A stretch of DNA of 40,712 nucleotides from Methylobacterium variabile (lineage in GTDB: Bacteria > Pseudomonadota > Alphaproteobacteria > Rhizobiales > Beijerinckiaceae), in contig NZ_LABY01000006.1 in the NCBI RefSeq assembly GCF_001043975.1, positions 1 to 40,712 of the forward strand, written 5' to 3'. Shown piece by piece: positions 1 to 8,842 of the stretch (position 1 is its first letter; each line of letters opens with the position of its first letter). The position numbers and the translations under genes were made by a program. The notes below the pieces were generated by a model. That model saw only the letters and a program-made list of their open reading frames with translations, ran no database searches and had not been told where the DNA came from.

Positions 1-161
1 CCTTCAGCCCCTGCTAGGATGGCGAGCAACGCCAGGAGCAGAACCTCGTCCAGGCGATAGGCAACTTTGCCGGGCTGGCGCGGGTCAGGCAGGTCCGCGA
101 AATGATCGAGGAACACCGTCGCCTCGAACACGGCCGCTACCGGCTCGCTCGCCTCGTCCAT
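1..161 (-). CDS. ISAs1-family transposase, N-terminal fragment
   Basis: The minus strand encodes 53 residues from the ATG at 161-159 to the window edge, with no stop, so the gene continues to the left. The fragment contains FLDHFADLPDPRQPGKVAY followed by a Leu-rich stretch LDEVLLLALLAILAGAE. This matches the transposase-associated N-terminal domain (DPRxxGKVxYxLDExLLLxxLAxLxG) of ISAs1/H-repeat transposases. These enzymes carry a DDE catalytic domain further on, which is not visible here. Whether the full gene is intact cannot be judged. Family assignment is confident from the motif; activity is unknown. Confidence 0.82.
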   Translation of the reverse strand, partial: MDEASEPVAAVFEATVFLDHFADLPDPRQPGKVAYRLDEVLLLALLAILAGAE

Positions 162-247
162 CGCCCGCCCCCCAAGCCACGTCATGGCGGACAACCGATT
201 CAGACCTTCAGGCCCTTGTCACCTCCCTCATTCACCCGATTGCCCTG
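1..247 (-). mobile_element. End of an ISAs1-family insertion sequence (partial, runs off left edge)
   Basis: This interval holds the 5' part of an ISAs1-type transposase gene plus about 86 bp of leader. Read on the minus strand, the leader begins at position 247 with CAGGGCAATCGGG, which looks like the outer tip of an insertion sequence. I place the boundary there by inference, because the other end is outside the window and neither the inverted repeat nor a target duplication can be compared. The element abuts a dispersed intergenic repeat that begins near 254. Confidence 0.5.
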
Positions 248-253
248 GGATCG

Positions 254-400
254 CGCATCCGCTCAAGGGGATCCGGGCGAAGGTCTCGACCGAAGGTCGC
301 ACGGTCGAAGCGTGTCGGGTGCGCCGGGGAAAGGGGAAAGACGATCGGAGGAGCCAGGCTCGCGCCTTGGGTGCAGGCGGCGCGGCTGACGCCGCGTGCC
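254..400. repeat. Dispersed intergenic repeat, copy A
   Basis: Copy A shares with 2565-2686 a CCGNTCAAGGNGATCC block (near 259-275), a perfect 17-bp core GGTCGAAGCGTGTCGGG at 303-319, and a GC hairpin GCGGCGCGGCTGACGCCGC at 377-395 with TGCC following (23 of 24 bases identical to copy B over 377-400). Spacing between core and hairpin is 57 bp here and 32 bp in copy B. It lies 48 bp downstream of the stop of the MscS-like gene, hairpin first in the direction of that transcript. It could act as a transcript end or be a relic of a small mobile sequence; function is not known. Confidence 0.7.
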
Positions 401-447
401 GCAGGTGTGCCGCGGGACGCGTGAGAGACGCGGCTCACCCCATCCGA

Positions 448-1575
448 TCAGGCGGCTTGCCGACGACCCAGCCTGTCTGCCGCCGGCAGCACGCCATCGG
501 GCTGGATCCACTCCGAGCGGTGCCGCGGCAGGGCGCCGGGGTGCTCGGTCTGCAGGAACGTGATCATCTTCTCGCGCACCTCGCAGCGCAGATCCCAGGC
601 TTGCGGGGCGTTCCGGGCGCTGACCAGCATCCGGACCTCGATCACGGTCTCTTTCGCGTCGGAGACCTGCAGGTTGACGACGTTGCGGTCCCACAGGGCC
701 GACTTGGCGGCGATCTCGCCGAGCTTCCTGCGCATCGCGTCGACCGGCGCCGTGTGATCGACGTAGAGGAACACGCTGCCGATCAGGGACGCTCCCTCGC
801 GGGTCCAGTTCTGAAACGGCTTCTGGATGAAGTAGGTGAGCGGCAGAACCAGACGGCGCCAGTCCCAGAGCCGCACCACGACGTAGGTCGAGGTGATCTC
901 CTCGACCCAGCCCCACTCGTTCTCGACGATGACGGCGTCCTCGATCCGGATCGGCTGGGTGATCGCGATCTGGATGCCCGCGACGAGGTTCGAGAGGACG
1001 GGCTGCATCGCCAGGCCCAGGATCAGGCCGGCGGCGCCGGCGGAGGCCAGCAGGCTCACCCCGTATTGCCGGACCGGCTCGAAGGTCATCAGGGCGATCG
1101 AGACGGTGACCAGGGCCACGAGCGTGATGCCGGCCCGCTCGAGCAGGCGCATCTGCGTGAAGTGCTTGCGGGCGAGAAGGTTGTCCTCGGCGTCGAGCTT
1201 GAACCGGCGCAGGTAGATCACGGTCGCGATGTGCAGGGCGACGGCGCAGGCCCAGCCGACAAGGGCGACGAAGGCCAAGAGCAGGATCTGGTTGACGGCG
1301 ATGCGCACCTCCCACGACACCGGAGCCGTGGCCGAGGCGGTCGAGAGGGCGACGATCAGGAGCGCCAGGCGGGTCGGGCCATGGGTGCGCGCGACCAGGG
1401 AGCGCCAGAACAGGGTCCGGTTCGCCACGGCGCGCTGCAGGGCGCGGGAGGCGAACCGGTGCAGCGGCAGCACGACGGCGCAGCAGCCGGCGATGAGGAT
1501 CAGGCTCTGCGCCCACCACGGCACCCACGAGAGCCAGCGCAGCGCATCGTTCATCAGCGTGTTCACGGCGGGCAT
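448..1575 (-). CDS. MscS-family small-conductance mechanosensitive channel
   Basis: This 375-residue inner-membrane protein is a predicted stretch-activated channel that releases solutes on hypo-osmotic shock. Hydrophobic segments lie near residues 22-38, 68-84, 96-122 and 148-165. A pore-lining helix follows at about 171-200, rich in Gly and Ala (GVSLLASAGAAGLILGLAMQ), leading into SNLVAGIQIAITQPIRIEDAV. This is the hallmark MscS TM3 to beta-domain junction. WGWVEEITSTYVVVRLWD continues the beta domain. The C-terminal 100 residues match the MscS alpha/beta vestibule in layout. It is longer than E. coli MscS (286) because of extra N-terminal helices. The ATG at 1575 is preceded by a purine-rich stretch. 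It stands alone, 302 bp downstream of the phosphoesterase gene on the same strand, so it probably has its own promoter. Confidence 0.88.
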   Translation of the reverse strand: MPAVNTLMNDALRWLSWVPWWAQSLILIAGCCAVVLPLHRFASRALQRAVANRTLFWRSLVARTHGPTRLALLIVALSTASATAPVSWEVRIAVNQILLLAFVALVGWACAVALHIATVIYLRRFKLDAEDNLLARKHFTQMRLLERAGITLVALVTVSIALMTFEPVRQYGVSLLASAGAAGLILGLAMQPVLSNLVAGIQIAITQPIRIEDAVIVENEWGWVEEITSTYVVVRLWDWRRLVLPLTYFIQKPFQNWTREGASLIGSVFLYVDHTAPVDAMRRKLGEIAAKSALWDRNVVNLQVSDAKETVIEVRMLVSARNAPQAWDLRCEVREKMITFLQTEHPGALPRHRSEWIQPDGVLPAADRLGRRQAA

Positions 1576-1877
1576 CGGACCTCCATGGCAAGCCGAGAGG
1601 CAAGCTCAGGCGACCCGGCGGGTTCCGCGATGCACAATCACTGCTGTGCGTCGCGAGACGCTGGGATGCCCCACGTGCATCCGGGGCGATCCCGTCGCGC
1701 GGACATGGGTAACGGCGGGATCGGCCGGACACTCGGCCTCGCACGAGTCCGATATCCGGAGAGCGGCCGGATCGCCTCGCAGTCGGGATGGACGCGGCCT
1801 TGATCTGCCCGTCGAGCTTGCCCGGGAGGGTCGCCCCGATCACCTGTGCGCCCGAAGGCTCGCGCAGGACACGAAAC
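1576..1877. other. Intergenic region upstream of the MscS-like gene
   Basis: This 302-bp stretch separates the phosphoesterase stop (1878) from the mscS-type start (1575), both on the minus strand. It must hold any promoter of the channel gene. I see no convincing sigma-70 pair, no terminator with a T-run, and no ORF with plausible composition. The open frames crossing it are Arg/Pro-rich shadows. Confidence 0.5.
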
Positions 1878-2366
1878 TCACGGCGCGTCCGCTGACAGTG
1901 CTTCGATCGGACGGCCGGAGACGACGGAGAGCGGGCGCTCCTCCAGGATGTCGGGCGCGCCGCGCGGGCGGGCCGCCGCGTCGGCCGCCTTGATGAGGAG
2001 CCAGGAGACCTGTCGTCCGCGGGGTGGCATGCGAGCGAGGCGCCAGCCGCCGATCAGCTTCGCGCCGTGAAGGCGGAAGCGGAGCGACCCTGCGGCGAGA
2101 TTGGCGACCGGGTCGCCATCCGGCTCCCAGGTGCCGCGATCCCACAGGAGCACGGCACCCGCCCCGTAGGACCCGGCCGGGATCACGCCCTCGAAGCTGC
2201 CGTAGCTCAAGGCGTGGTCCTCGACCTCGATGGCGAGCCGCTTCTCGCCGGCGATCAAGCTCGGGCCGCGGGTCACCGCCCAGCTCTTCAGCACGCCGCC
2301 GACCTCGAGCCGGAAGTCGTAGTGGAGCCGGCGGGCAGCGTGCTTCTGGACGACGAAGGACGGCAT
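1878..2366 (-). CDS. Stand-alone LigD-type 3'-phosphoesterase domain protein
   Basis: The 162-residue protein corresponds to the phosphoesterase (PE) domain normally fused to the bacterial NHEJ ligase LigD. That domain trims 3'-phosphates and ribonucleotides at DNA ends. Family motifs are present: FVVQKHAARRLHYDFRLE at residues 4-21 (metal-binding His9, His15, Asp17), then VEDHALSYGSFEGVIPAG followed by YGAGAVLLWDRGTWEPDGDP, and SWLLIKA near the C-terminus. I chose the ATG at 2366 because MPSFVVQKH is the usual start; an in-frame start at 2423 would add an unlike Arg-rich leader. No ligase, polymerase or Ku gene is adjacent. Free-standing PE proteins are common in alphaproteobacteria, usually alongside full LigD elsewhere in the genome, which cannot be checked here. 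Confidence 0.87.
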   Translation of the reverse strand: MPSFVVQKHAARRLHYDFRLEVGGVLKSWAVTRGPSLIAGEKRLAIEVEDHALSYGSFEGVIPAGSYGAGAVLLWDRGTWEPDGDPVANLAAGSLRFRLHGAKLIGGWRLARMPPRGRQVSWLLIKAADAAARPRGAPDILEERPLSVVSGRPIEALSADAP

Positions 2367-2686
2367 GTGAGCGCTGATGGATCTGGTTCGGCAACTGCGT
2401 CCCGGCGAGCCCCACAGGCGCAACGGTCGAGCGGTCCTACGGTTGCCGGATCAGAGCAGCACGACCGAACTCGCGGACGTGACCGGACAGGGCAGACTGC
2501 TCCCGCCTCCGAAGCTCGTCGGCACGCCGAGGATCGCACCCGTCAAGGGCCGGCCCAGGGAAGGCGTGTCCGTTCAAGGAGATCCTGGAAGGCTCCGACG
2601 GCAAAGGTCACAGGGTCGAAGCGTGTCGGGGGATAGGACACGGGGCTGAAAGCGGATGGCGTGCGGCGCGGCTGGCGCCGCGTGCC
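2367..2686. other. Intergenic region upstream of the phosphoesterase gene
   Basis: This 320-bp region runs from the phosphoesterase start back to the stop of the 246-residue gene. Its right part is repeat copy B (2565-2686). The left 200 bp hold no ORF with credible composition and no promoter I can name with confidence. Confidence 0.5.
2565..2686. repeat. Dispersed intergenic repeat, copy B
   Basis: Partner of the copy at 254-400. It contains CCGTTCAAGGAGATCC near 2570-2585, the perfect 17-bp core GGTCGAAGCGTGTCGGG at 2614-2630, and the hairpin GCGGCGCGGCTGGCGCCGC at 2663-2681 with TGCC following. The hairpin touches the stop codon of the minus-strand gene at 2687. Both copies have the same orientation relative to the upstream minus-strand gene, consistent with a 3'-end element. 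Confidence 0.7.
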
Positions 2687-3427
2687 TCACTTGGGCCGTC
2701 TGCGGCTCCCTCGAGCCTGGATCACGGGCGTGTCCGCCGGGAGGCAGGCCTGTCGCATCAGGGCCTCGACGACCGCGTCGGGCACCTCCGCTGCCGAAAC
2801 GACGGTCAGGCTCCGCGCCATGATGTCGTCGGCATAGAGCGCCGCTGCCAGCGAGTGGCGCACGGGCAGGCGGTCGCCGCGGGCGGCCTGCGTGCAGAAC
2901 GCGACCAGATCCTCCCGGGGCTCGACGATGATGCCGAATCCGGCGTGGAATGGCCCGGCCTCGAACAGCCGCATGCCGATCACGAGGCCCTGGGGAACCG
3001 AGGCTTCGAGGCTCTCGTCGAGGAGCCACAGCCGGCGGCCCGCCGTGAGCAGGTCCTCGAGCCAGAGGCCGGCCTGCGCGTGCCGCTCGGCCACCCGGAA
3101 GATCGACACGAACGCGCCGCCCATCCGGCGGGCGATGTCCTGCTCCGGTGGCCCGAGGGCGGCGAGGCGGTCGCGCAGGAAGCCGTCGAAGACGCGCCGG
3201 CCGCGCTGGTTGGGCTCGAACAGCGCAACGTCGCAGAGCATGTCGAAGATCGTATCGTCCTCGAGCTGCGCGTCGTCCACGAGGCCGAGATGCTTGGCAG
3301 CCCGGTCGAGGTCGGGCTTCCTGCAGGACTGGACGGCCTGCGCGAGGACGGCCTGGATCGATTGCCGGATCGGCCGGTATCGCGTGAGAAGCGCCTCACG
3401 CGCCGGGGCGGCATCGTCATCGGTCAT
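2687..3427 (-). CDS. Conserved-looking protein of unknown function (246 aa)
   Basis: I do not recognise this protein. It is an acidic-to-neutral soluble protein without signal peptide or membrane segment, beginning MTDDDAAPAREALLTRYRPI. The composition is balanced (FDMLCDVALFEPNQRGRRVFDGFLRDRL, LWLLDESLEASVPQGLVIGMRLFEAGPFHAGFGIIVEPRED), which supports real coding rather than a shadow frame. It ends in a basic tail, RGSRRRPK. The start at 3427 is an ATG. The gene is followed at once by a repeat hairpin (2663-2686) that may end its transcript. Upstream, a 225-bp gap with two perfect inverted repeats separates it from the DHH phosphoesterase gene, so it is probably transcribed on its own. Confidence 0.75.
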   Translation of the reverse strand: MTDDDAAPAREALLTRYRPIRQSIQAVLAQAVQSCRKPDLDRAAKHLGLVDDAQLEDDTIFDMLCDVALFEPNQRGRRVFDGFLRDRLAALGPPEQDIARRMGGAFVSIFRVAERHAQAGLWLEDLLTAGRRLWLLDESLEASVPQGLVIGMRLFEAGPFHAGFGIIVEPREDLVAFCTQAARGDRLPVRHSLAAALYADDIMARSLTVVSAAEVPDAVVEALMRQACLPADTPVIQARGSRRRPK

Positions 3428-3507
3428 GATCGTCCTCCTCGCCCGCCGGGAGATGGGTCGCGCGATGATCGCGGCCGCGTCGGGCCGAGTCCCGGCGCGG
3501 TCCCGGC

Positions 3508-3543
3508 ATTCGCTGTCCGGAAGATCCCTGCCGGACAGCGAAT
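3508..3543. terminator. Perfect 13-bp inverted repeat, 10-nt loop
   Basis: ATTCGCTGTCCGG (3508-3520) and CCGGACAGCGAAT (3531-3543) are exact reverse complements around AAGATCCCTG. It lies between the DHH phosphoesterase gene (stop at 3653) and the 246-residue gene (start 3427), both minus strand. There is no T-run on either side. It could be a hairpin that ends the upstream transcript or an operator for the downstream gene. Confidence 0.5.
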
Positions 3544-3601
3544 CACCAGCCCGCGCGGCGAAGCTTCGCTTCGCACGCCTGAGCGAAGCCGAAATCCGCG
3601 T

Positions 3602-3628
3602 GGCGACCGCGCCCGCGCAGCGGTCGCC
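3602..3628 (-). terminator. Perfect 9-bp GC hairpin after the DHH phosphoesterase gene
   Basis: GGCGACCGC (3602-3610) and GCGGTCGCC (3620-3628) flank a 9-nt loop, 24 bp past the stop of the minus-strand DHH gene. Position fits a transcript end, but no T-run follows, so factor-independent termination is doubtful. Confidence 0.45.
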
Positions 3629-3652
3629 GGAGTCAACTGATCGGAACGCGGA

Positions 3653-4714
3653 TCAGGCCATGGCCTCGGGCCCGAAGCCGAGCCCGGAGGCGAAGCGGTT
3701 CCAGGTCTCCCGCGTGATCTGGCCGCCCGTCGCGCGCCGATGGCCTTGCGCGAATTGGTCGTCGGGGCCGAGGGGCGGCGCGCGCTCGTTCAGGAAGGCG
3801 ATGAGGTCCGGCACGCCGGCGCTGCGCGCGGCGAAGTGGACGAAGCCGTCGCGAAAGCCCGCATTGGCACCGATCACCACCTGCCGGCGCAGGCGGTGCG
3901 TCCAGGACTGGGCGACGAGGGCGTGGATCTGGCAGGGCGAGTCGCAGCGGACCAGGGCGACCGGCCCGGAGAAGAGCGGGGGCACCTTGCGCGCCGCCTC
4001 GAGGGCGTCCTTCACCTCGGCCCGGGCCTGCCGCAGCGCGTCGCCGTCGGGCGAGGTGTCGGAGGCGATCTCCCCCGGTCCGCTCGCGCGCAGCAGCAGG
4101 CGCAGGGCGGGTGAGGCATCGCCGCGGCTGGCGCGGCGCGGAGCGTTGACCAGGCTCACGGCCTCGCGCAGCGCCTTCAGCGTGTGGGACCGCCGCGCCC
4201 GGGCCATGACGTCCGGGAAATGCGCCGCGCTCGCGCGCTCCCCCAGGTCGCCGACGGCGCCGAGGGCGGCGAGCCAGACAAGCGGGTCGGCGCCCGCCTC
4301 GCCGATGAGCGCGGTCGCGCAGCGATGCGCCAGCAGGCTCGAGGTCGGGGTCGGCTCCGAGCCGTAGCCGCTGATGACGGTCGCGACCTCCGGGGCCGGC
4401 TCGCTGCGCGGTACGTGGTGATCGATGATGACGGTCGGCAGGCCGGAGAGGATCGCCTCCGCCTGCACGCCGAGATCGGTGACGAGGAGGCCCGACACCG
4501 GCGGTCCGGCCGCGAGCTCGGCGCGGACCGCGTCGGACCAGGCACTCTCGCCGCGCCCGATCACCCGCACCCGCGCCGGACCGTGCGGCGTGCCCGCGAG
4601 GGCGCGGGCGAGGATCGCGCCGGCCGCGAGGCCGTCGGCGTCGTCGTGGCACAGCACCACGGGCGTGCCGGCGCCGAACCGCGCCAGCGTCTCCGCGAAG
4701 CCGGCGACGGTCAC
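3653..4714 (-). CDS. DHH-family phosphoesterase
   Basis: The 353-residue protein has the motifs of the DHH phosphoesterase superfamily (RecJ, NrnA and relatives), which hydrolyse phosphodiester bonds using Mn ions. CHDDADGLAAGAIL at about 22-35 gives the first Asp motif. LLVTDLG follows near 76-82, and VIIDHHVPR at about 96-104 is the signature DHH. A Gly-rich C-terminal segment (VVIGANAGFRDGFVHFAARS) resembles the DHHA1-type substrate domain. The start is the GTG at 4714, which overlaps the stop of the small upstream gene in a GTGA. This fits translational coupling and the first residues VTVAGFAETLARFGAG read well; longer in-frame starts give Arg-rich junk. Substrate (oligoribonucleotide, ssDNA or dinucleotide) cannot be told from sequence. 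Confidence 0.83.
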   Translation of the reverse strand: MTVAGFAETLARFGAGTPVVLCHDDADGLAAGAILARALAGTPHGPARVRVIGRGESAWSDAVRAELAAGPPVSGLLVTDLGVQAEAILSGLPTVIIDHHVPRSEPAPEVATVISGYGSEPTPTSSLLAHRCATALIGEAGADPLVWLAALGAVGDLGERASAAHFPDVMARARRSHTLKALREAVSLVNAPRRASRGDASPALRLLLRASGPGEIASDTSPDGDALRQARAEVKDALEAARKVPPLFSGPVALVRCDSPCQIHALVAQSWTHRLRRQVVIGANAGFRDGFVHFAARSAGVPDLIAFLNERAPPLGPDDQFAQGHRRATGGQITRETWNRFASGLGFGPEAMA

Positions 4715-4887
4715 GGCCGCGCTTCGGTCCGGAGGCCGGCGATGGACCGCCGCGCGACCGCGCGCACGGCCTCGTCGTCCCGGGTCGCGCCGGTGGCAGG
4801 ATCGCCGAGACGGTCGACGCAGCTCTCTACGACGATCTCCCGCCGGTGGGCCTGCGTCGCTGCTGTCGGTGAGTAGTCGTCGGTCAT
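4711..4887 (-). CDS. Small unknown protein coupled to the DHH phosphoesterase
   Basis: A 58-residue ORF starts at the ATG at 4887 (MTDDYSPTAATQAHRREIVVE) and ends in a TGA that overlaps the GTG of the next gene (GTGA). It is rich in charged residues, includes SCVDRLGDPATGATRDDEAVRAVARRS, and has no membrane segment or known motif. The coupled junction and the sensible composition after this ATG, contrasted with Arg-rich sequence upstream of it, are the reasons to call it. It may simply be a leader that sets translation of the DHH gene. Confidence 0.5.
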   Translation of the reverse strand: MTDDYSPTAATQAHRREIVVESCVDRLGDPATGATRDDEAVRAVARRSIAGLRTEARP

Positions 4888-5074
4888 GCCGGGGCAACAC
4901 GCCGGCGCGCCGCGGGTTCTTCTCCCCCGGGCCGGCACGGCGCCGCACCGGACAAGGCGACGCCGCGGTCGAGCGCGCGGTGCAAGCGCAGTGGAGGACG
5001 CGCGTCGGCGATGGATCTCCGCCGGCGAGCCGCTACAACGCTCTCCAAGGACGAACAAAGGGAGGAATTCGAGC

Positions 5075-5884
5075 GTGAGCGTCAATCGCAGGATCGCCCT
5101 GGCGGGCCTCTCGGCCCTGGGAGCCGCCGCCCTGTCGCGGGGCGACGCGCAGGCGCAAGCCGCGCCGGGCGCACCGAAGACCTACGTGCTGGTGCACGGC
5201 GCCTACGGCGGCGGCTGGATCTGGCGGGACATCGCCGCGGGCCTGCGGCAGCAGGGACACCGGGTCTTCACGCCGACGCAGACCGGGCTCGGCGAGCGCA
5301 GCCACCTCCTGTCGCGCCAGATCACCGTCGACACCCACATCGAGGACGTGGCGAGCCTTTTCGCGATGGAGGACCTGCGCGACGTCGTCCTGGTCGGGCA
5401 TTCCTACGGCGGCATGGCGGTCACCGGGGTCGCCGACCGCCTGACCGACCGGGTCCGCCACATCGTCTACCTCGACGCGCTGATCCCCGAGAACGGCGAC
5501 ACCGCCTTCGCGCTCCTGCCCGCCGGCATGGCGGAGGCCCGGCGCAAGGCGGCGCTCGAGCAGGGCGCGGGCGTGGCGCTGCCGGTGCCCGGCCCGGACG
5601 CGTTCCCGATCCCGGCGGGCCCGGCCAAGGACTGGTTCATGCAGCGCCTGCGGCCGCACCCGATCGGCACCTACGAGAGCCCGGTGCGGCTCGCGAAGCC
5701 CGCCGGGGCCGGCCTGCCGGTGACCTACGTCGCCTATACGAGCCCGGCGCTCGCCTCGATCGAGCCGAGCCGGCAGCGGGCCCGGGCGAAGGCCGGTTGG
5801 CACTACCGCGAGCTGGCGGTGCCGCACGACGTCGAGGTGCCGAACCCCGAGAAAGTCGTCGAGGTGCTGTCGGGCGTCGGGTAG
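5075..5884 (+). CDS. Exported alpha/beta hydrolase (esterase-like)
   Basis: The 269-residue protein begins VSVNRRIALAGLSALGAAALS, a twin-Arg-containing N-region, a hydrophobic core and a probable cleavage site near AQAQA (25-29). Export to the periplasm, possibly by Tat, is likely. HGAYGGGW at 41-48 supplies the oxyanion-hole region and GHSYGG at 108-113 the nucleophile Ser110. Asp134 (YLDALIPENGD) and His251 (VPHDVEVPNP) are candidate triad partners. The layout resembles small-molecule esterases of the salicylate/pyrethroid esterase type; the substrate is not known. The GTG at 5075 is chosen because AAAGGGAGGA (5057-5066) sits about 8 nt upstream and the signal peptide starts there. It stands alone and convergent with dctA. 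Confidence 0.85.
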   Translation: MSVNRRIALAGLSALGAAALSRGDAQAQAAPGAPKTYVLVHGAYGGGWIWRDIAAGLRQQGHRVFTPTQTGLGERSHLLSRQITVDTHIEDVASLFAMEDLRDVVLVGHSYGGMAVTGVADRLTDRVRHIVYLDALIPENGDTAFALLPAGMAEARRKAALEQGAGVALPVPGPDAFPIPAGPAKDWFMQRLRPHPIGTYESPVRLAKPAGAGLPVTYVAYTSPALASIEPSRQRARAKAGWHYRELAVPHDVEVPNPEKVVEVLSGVG

Positions 5885-5950
5885 GGCGGCGGACCGCGTC
5901 CACACGGACAGGGCGGGAGGCCCGGTTTTCTGAAGGACGTGACCTCACCG

Positions 5951-5980
5951 GCCGGCGGTCATCCGCGGCGACCGCCGGTC
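5951..5980. terminator. Hairpin between the convergent hydrolase and dctA genes
   Basis: CCGGCGGTC (5952-5960) pairs perfectly with GACCGCCGG (5970-5978) across a 9-nt loop. It lies between two converging genes, so it can serve both transcripts. A smaller hairpin CCGCCT-C-AGGCGG at 5984-5996 overlaps the dctA stop. No clear T-run follows. Confidence 0.55.
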
Positions 5981-5988
5981 CCTCCGCC

Positions 5989-7305
5989 TCAGGCGGCCCT
6001 GCCGGCCGGCACGGGGAGGACGGCGGGCGCCTCGGGTGCGGCCTCGTCCGTCGTCTCGTCGATCTCGCCCTGCCAGCGGGCGACCGCGGCGGTGGCGAGG
6101 CCGTTGCCGAGCACGTTGGTGACGGTGCGGCCCATGTCGAGGATCTGGTCGACGCCCATGATCAGCAGGATGCCGGCGGCGGGCAGTCCGAACATCGGCA
6201 CGGTGGCGGCGACCACGACCAGGGAGGCCCGGGGCACGCCGGCGATCCCTTTGCTCGTCACCATCATGACGAGGAGCATGGTGAGCTGCTCGGTGAGGCT
6301 GAGATGGATGCCGAAGGCCTGCGCGATGAACAGCGAGGCCATCGCCTGGTACATCATCGAGCCGTCGAGGTTGAACGAGTAGCCGAGCGGCAGCACGAAG
6401 CCGGTGACGCGGGGCCGCACGCCGAACCGCTCCAGCACCTCGACGGTGCGCGGGAAGGCGGCCTCGCTGCTTGCGGTCGAGAAGGCGACGATCATCGGGG
6501 TGCGCAGGAGGCGCAGGAGCCGCACGACGCTGTTGCCGAGCACCAGCCAGCCGGCGCCGATGAGGAGCGCCCACAGCACCGCGAGGCCGAGGTAGAACAC
6601 GGCGATGAACTTGCCGTAATCGACGAGCACGCCGAGGCCCTGGATGGTGACGACCGAGGCCATCGCGGCGAAGACCGCGAGCGGCGCCACCTGCATCACC
6701 GCGTCGGTGACCTTGAACATCACCTGGGCGAGGCCGTTCAGCATCTGCACCATCGGATCCGCGTAAGCGCGGTCGATGGCGCTGAGGCCGAAGCCGAAGA
6801 ACACCGAGAAGACCAGGATCTGCAGCACCTCGTTCGTCGCCATCGCCGACACGATGCTGGTCGGGAAGACGTGGGTGAGGAACTCGCGCAGGTTGATCGA
6901 GGCGGCCTTCAGGCCGGTCTGGGCCCCGGCATCCGGCAGCGGCAGGCCGAGGCTGGCGCCGGGCTGGAAGATGTTGGCGACGAGGAAGCCCAGCGAGAGC
7001 GAGACGATCGAGGCGGTGAGGAACCAGCCCATGGCGAAGCCCGCGACGCGGCCGACCGCCTTGGTGTCGCCGAAGCTGGCGATGCCCGCCACGATGGTGG
7101 CGAAGACCAGCGGCGCGATGATCATCTTGATCAGCCGCAGGAAGATGTCGGTGCCGATGGTGAAGTAGCCGGCGATCTCCTTCGCCTCCGCGGGGGTCGC
7201 CGCCATGCCGTGCAGCACCGCGCCGACCGCGACGCCGAGGGCGAGGCCGATTCCGGTGTAGAGCGTCAGCCGGCCCGAGCGTCCGGTCGTCTCAACCTGT
7301 GCCAT
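5989..7305 (-). CDS. dctA: C4-dicarboxylate/aspartate:cation symporter DctA
   Basis: The 438-residue membrane protein belongs to the dicarboxylate/amino-acid:cation symporter family (DctA, GltP). It imports succinate, fumarate, malate and aspartate with protons or Na+. Features include LRLIKMIIAPLVFATIVAGI (57-76), the Ser-rich hairpin motif STASSEAAFP (276-285), FNLDGSMMYQA (311-321) corresponding to the family NMDGT motif with the substrate/ion-binding Asp, and VTSKGIAGVPRA in the second re-entrant loop. About eight transmembrane segments are visible. The cytoplasmic tail is acidic, then Ala/Pro-rich. Length equals the family norm. It follows aspA after 121 bp containing a perfect 10-bp hairpin, and probably shares its transcript. 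Confidence 0.93.
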   Translation of the reverse strand: MAQVETTGRSGRLTLYTGIGLALGVAVGAVLHGMAATPAEAKEIAGYFTIGTDIFLRLIKMIIAPLVFATIVAGIASFGDTKAVGRVAGFAMGWFLTASIVSLSLGFLVANIFQPGASLGLPLPDAGAQTGLKAASINLREFLTHVFPTSIVSAMATNEVLQILVFSVFFGFGLSAIDRAYADPMVQMLNGLAQVMFKVTDAVMQVAPLAVFAAMASVVTIQGLGVLVDYGKFIAVFYLGLAVLWALLIGAGWLVLGNSVVRLLRLLRTPMIVAFSTASSEAAFPRTVEVLERFGVRPRVTGFVLPLGYSFNLDGSMMYQAMASLFIAQAFGIHLSLTEQLTMLLVMMVTSKGIAGVPRASLVVVAATVPMFGLPAAGILLIMGVDQILDMGRTVTNVLGNGLATAAVARWQGEIDETTDEAAPEAPAVLPVPAGRAA

Positions 7306-7344
7306 TTCGTGTTCCTCCCAGGGGTGAACGGATGTGCGGAAGGT

Positions 7345-7368
7345 CCCGGGCGCAGTCCTGCGCCCGGG
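7345..7368 (-). terminator. Perfect 10-bp hairpin between aspA and dctA
   Basis: CCCGGGCGCA (7345-7354) and TGCGCCCGGG (7359-7368) enclose a 4-nt loop. It lies 40 bp before the dctA start and 58 bp after the aspA stop in the direction of transcription. No T-run follows, so it may act as an mRNA stabiliser or partial terminator that sets the aspA:dctA ratio rather than a full stop. Confidence 0.6.
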
Positions 7369-7426
7369 TTCGTCCCGCGAATGTCTGGCGTTTCCGTCCG
7401 TGAGCGTGCCGCGATCAGGGGATCGG

Positions 7427-8842
<1,416 letters not shown>

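Noticed and set aside
184..1803. Long plus-strand frame opposite the MscS-like gene
   Set aside because: Composition is that of a shadow frame (Arg, Gly, Asp, His heavy) and the opposite strand encodes a convincing channel.
2377..2649. A 90-residue plus-strand frame in the phosphoesterase upstream gap
   Set aside because: Low-quality composition, no ribosome site, and it runs through the dispersed repeat.
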